Source: Nitrososphaerota archaeon
Lineage (GTDB): Archaea > Thermoproteota > Bathyarchaeia > Bathyarchaeales > Bathycorpusculaceae
Reading direction: 5' to 3'
Assembly (NCBI GenBank): GCA_031282985.1
Contig: JAITCR010000056.1
Coordinates: 1 to 6,420, forward strand
DNA: 6,420 nucleotides
The translations under genes were made by a program, and so were the position numbers. The notes beneath the pieces were generated by a model. That model did no database searches. It was not told where the DNA came from and saw only the letters and a list, made by a program, of their open reading frames with translations. Below are positions 5,566-6,420 of the stretch, piece after piece (positions within the stretch are counted from its first letter, which is position 1; each line of letters opens with the position of its first letter).

Positions 5566-5648
5566 AAACAACCAACCTTTTCTTATACAGATTCAACTTT
5601 TCAAACATTAACTTTTGAATTTTCACTATCACAAATCAACACATAAAC
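5566..5648. terminator. Convergent intergenic region with possible terminators
   Basis: Between two convergent genes, TTTTCTT at 5578-5584 is a U-run suitable for archaeal termination of the plus-strand operon. A small inverted repeat, TTCAAA (5600-5605) with TTTGAA (5614-5619), has T-runs near it. For the minus-strand gene the best U-run is the complement of TAAAAA at 5563-5568, inside the end of the opposing gene. All of this is weak and based on composition. Confidence 0.3.
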
Positions 5649-6281
5649 TTAACACTCAACAACTTGTTCATTTTTTCCTTTACTTGTCCTCTTTATTTTT
5701 TGAAACAAAATCACAGCAACAATGATAAGCACTATAATCACTACACATAGAGCAGCGCCAACAAATACAGTGTAATCAAACAAACCTGACCACATACTAC
5801 GTGTATTAAATACCCCACCATCAAAACCAGAACCACCGCCACCATTACCTGAAATAAACCCGCTACCATTACCCGCATTAGATGAGCTACTGTTTGAGTC
5901 TAAATTATTGTTATTTGAGTTTGAGTTATTGTTGCTATTGTTGTCTGAATTTGAATTTGAGTTGTTGTTGTTTGAATTGTTGTTATTTGAACTCGAGCTG
6001 TTGCCGTTACCCATGTCAATTAATGTGCCACTTGTGTAGCTGATGTCATAGTTGTTATACCCTTGCGTAAAGGGCGTTGTCCAAGTTACTTTGCTACTTA
6101 TCTGTGAATTATAAATGTTGTCAAAAGCAGAGGCTCTATTATATGCTGTAGTAGCGCGATTATTTGAAAACACCACGCTGTCCTTAACAGTAAGCCTCTC
6201 AAGATGTGAGCTATCATCAGTAACCCAAACTCCGCCACCATTACCTGACGCCACATTATTAGAAATTTTGCCACCCGACAA
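5649..6281 (-). CDS. C-terminal part of an adhesin-like surface protein (5' end broken)
   Basis: Read from TTG 6279-6281 the product has 210 residues. It begins inside a beta-helix repeat (SGGKISNNVASGNGGGVWV) of the type found in polymorphic, adhesin-like surface proteins. Next comes a module with FDNIYNS and WTTPFTQGYNNYDISYTSG (residues 53-85). An Asn/Ser linker (about 92-140) is followed by a Gly-rich stretch (137-156), a membrane helix (172-193, VFVGAALCVVIIVLIIVAVI) and a basic cytosolic tail QKIKRTSKGK. This is the usual C-terminal anchor layout of an archaeal cell-surface protein. It has no signal peptide and starts mid-repeat, so the true 5' part is missing. The frame continues upstream as KSIFNLSGG to a TGA at 6315-6317. 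It is probably the 3' end of a frameshifted or truncated gene. An independently started short protein is less likely. Confidence 0.7.
   Translation of the reverse strand: MSGGKISNNVASGNGGGVWVTDDSSHLERLTVKDSVVFSNNRATTAYNRASAFDNIYNSQISSKVTWTTPFTQGYNNYDISYTSGTLIDMGNGNSSSSNNNNSNNNNSNSNSDNNSNNNSNSNNNNLDSNSSSSNAGNGSGFISGNGGGGSGFDGGVFNTRSMWSGLFDYTVFVGAALCVVIIVLIIVAVILFQKIKRTSKGKNEQVVEC
5877..6003 (-). repeat. AAT/AAC/AGC-type codon tract encoding the Asn/Ser linker
   Basis: The coding strand is a run of Asn and Ser codons with few other residues (one Leu, a few Asp and Gly), visible on the plus strand as TTGTTGTTT and ATTGTTATT units. Such linkers span the cell wall or S-layer in surface proteins. 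The near-repetitive DNA could expand or contract in units of three. Confidence 0.7.
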
Positions 6282-6420
6282 GTTAAAAATGCTCTTAAGT
6301 ATAAGAACCTGTCCTCAATAATAATTGCTGAATAACGCCATTGTTTATGTTGTAATGGCTATATTCTTCAATGGTCACGGTTATTTTGTAATATTTTTTC
6401 TTTTTATGTTGTTTATTTAC
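6282..6420 (-). pseudogene. Likely disrupted upstream coding sequence of the adhesin
   Basis: Minus-strand reading from the window edge is open in one frame to TAA 6295-6297 and includes YYKITVTIEEYSHYNINNGVI. A second frame, just downstream, reads AIIIEDRFLYL. The third frame then gives KSIFNLSGGKISNN into the gene at 6281. In order these look like successive pieces of a beta-helix adhesin (NGVI, then a II-ED strand, then the SGGKISNN repeat) split by two small indels. No plausible independent start with a ribosome binding site is visible. The stretch is short and the reading is inferred. Confidence 0.35.

Noticed and set aside
1..6420. tRNA or rRNA genes, CRISPR arrays, toxin-antitoxin or defence systems, diversity-generating elements
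   Set aside because: No T-loop GGTTCGAA-type sequence with flanking stems, no regularly spaced repeats, and no matching protein motifs were seen on either strand.

Overview
This window looks archaeal. It carries an archaeosine-type tRNA-guanine transglycosylase with the archaeal C-terminal extension. Its genes start with ATG or TTG a fixed short distance behind weak Shine-Dalgarno signals, AT-rich archaeal TATA-like boxes sit about 36-38 bases before two divergent genes, and a membrane-anchored Asn/Ser-rich surface protein lies at the right end. A mesophilic TACK-type lineage such as Bathyarchaeia would fit, but that is a guess from gene style and not a placement.

Layout. (1) Positions 1 to about 1166 hold a dead IS91-family (HUH/Y2, rolling-circle) insertion sequence. 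One transposase can be read across three frames if two 1-base deletions, one 1-base insertion and an amber codon are repaired, and the first histidine of its HUH motif has become tyrosine. The element appears to end at a small perfect hairpin followed by GTTC, the known IS91 target tetranucleotide. A short CxxC-containing coding remnant starts immediately beyond it. (2) Positions 1233-3562 on the minus strand hold tgtA followed by a PHP-domain metallohydrolase gene. (3) Positions 3563-3834 are a divergent promoter region with a long G/T tract. (4) Positions 3835-5565 on the plus strand form a tight three-gene operon: a soluble NfeD-like OB-fold protein with an unusual N-terminal domain, a stomatin/SPFH membrane protein, and a small single-pass membrane protein that I do not recognise. 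(5) Positions 5649-6281 on the minus strand hold the C-terminal end of a surface adhesin-like protein: beta-helix repeat, Asn/Ser linker and membrane anchor. Its 5' part appears broken by a stop or frameshifts and runs toward the window edge.

How the genes work together. TgtA would insert preQ0 at position 15 of tRNA as the first step to archaeosine. The PHP protein next to it has no evident pathway link. NfeD and SPFH proteins are known partners in membrane-domain scaffolds, and the third small membrane protein is a candidate new component of that module. Base composition is strongly asymmetric: the plus strand is G/T-rich left of about 3780 and A/C-rich right of it, so both divergent transcripts have A/C-rich sense strands.
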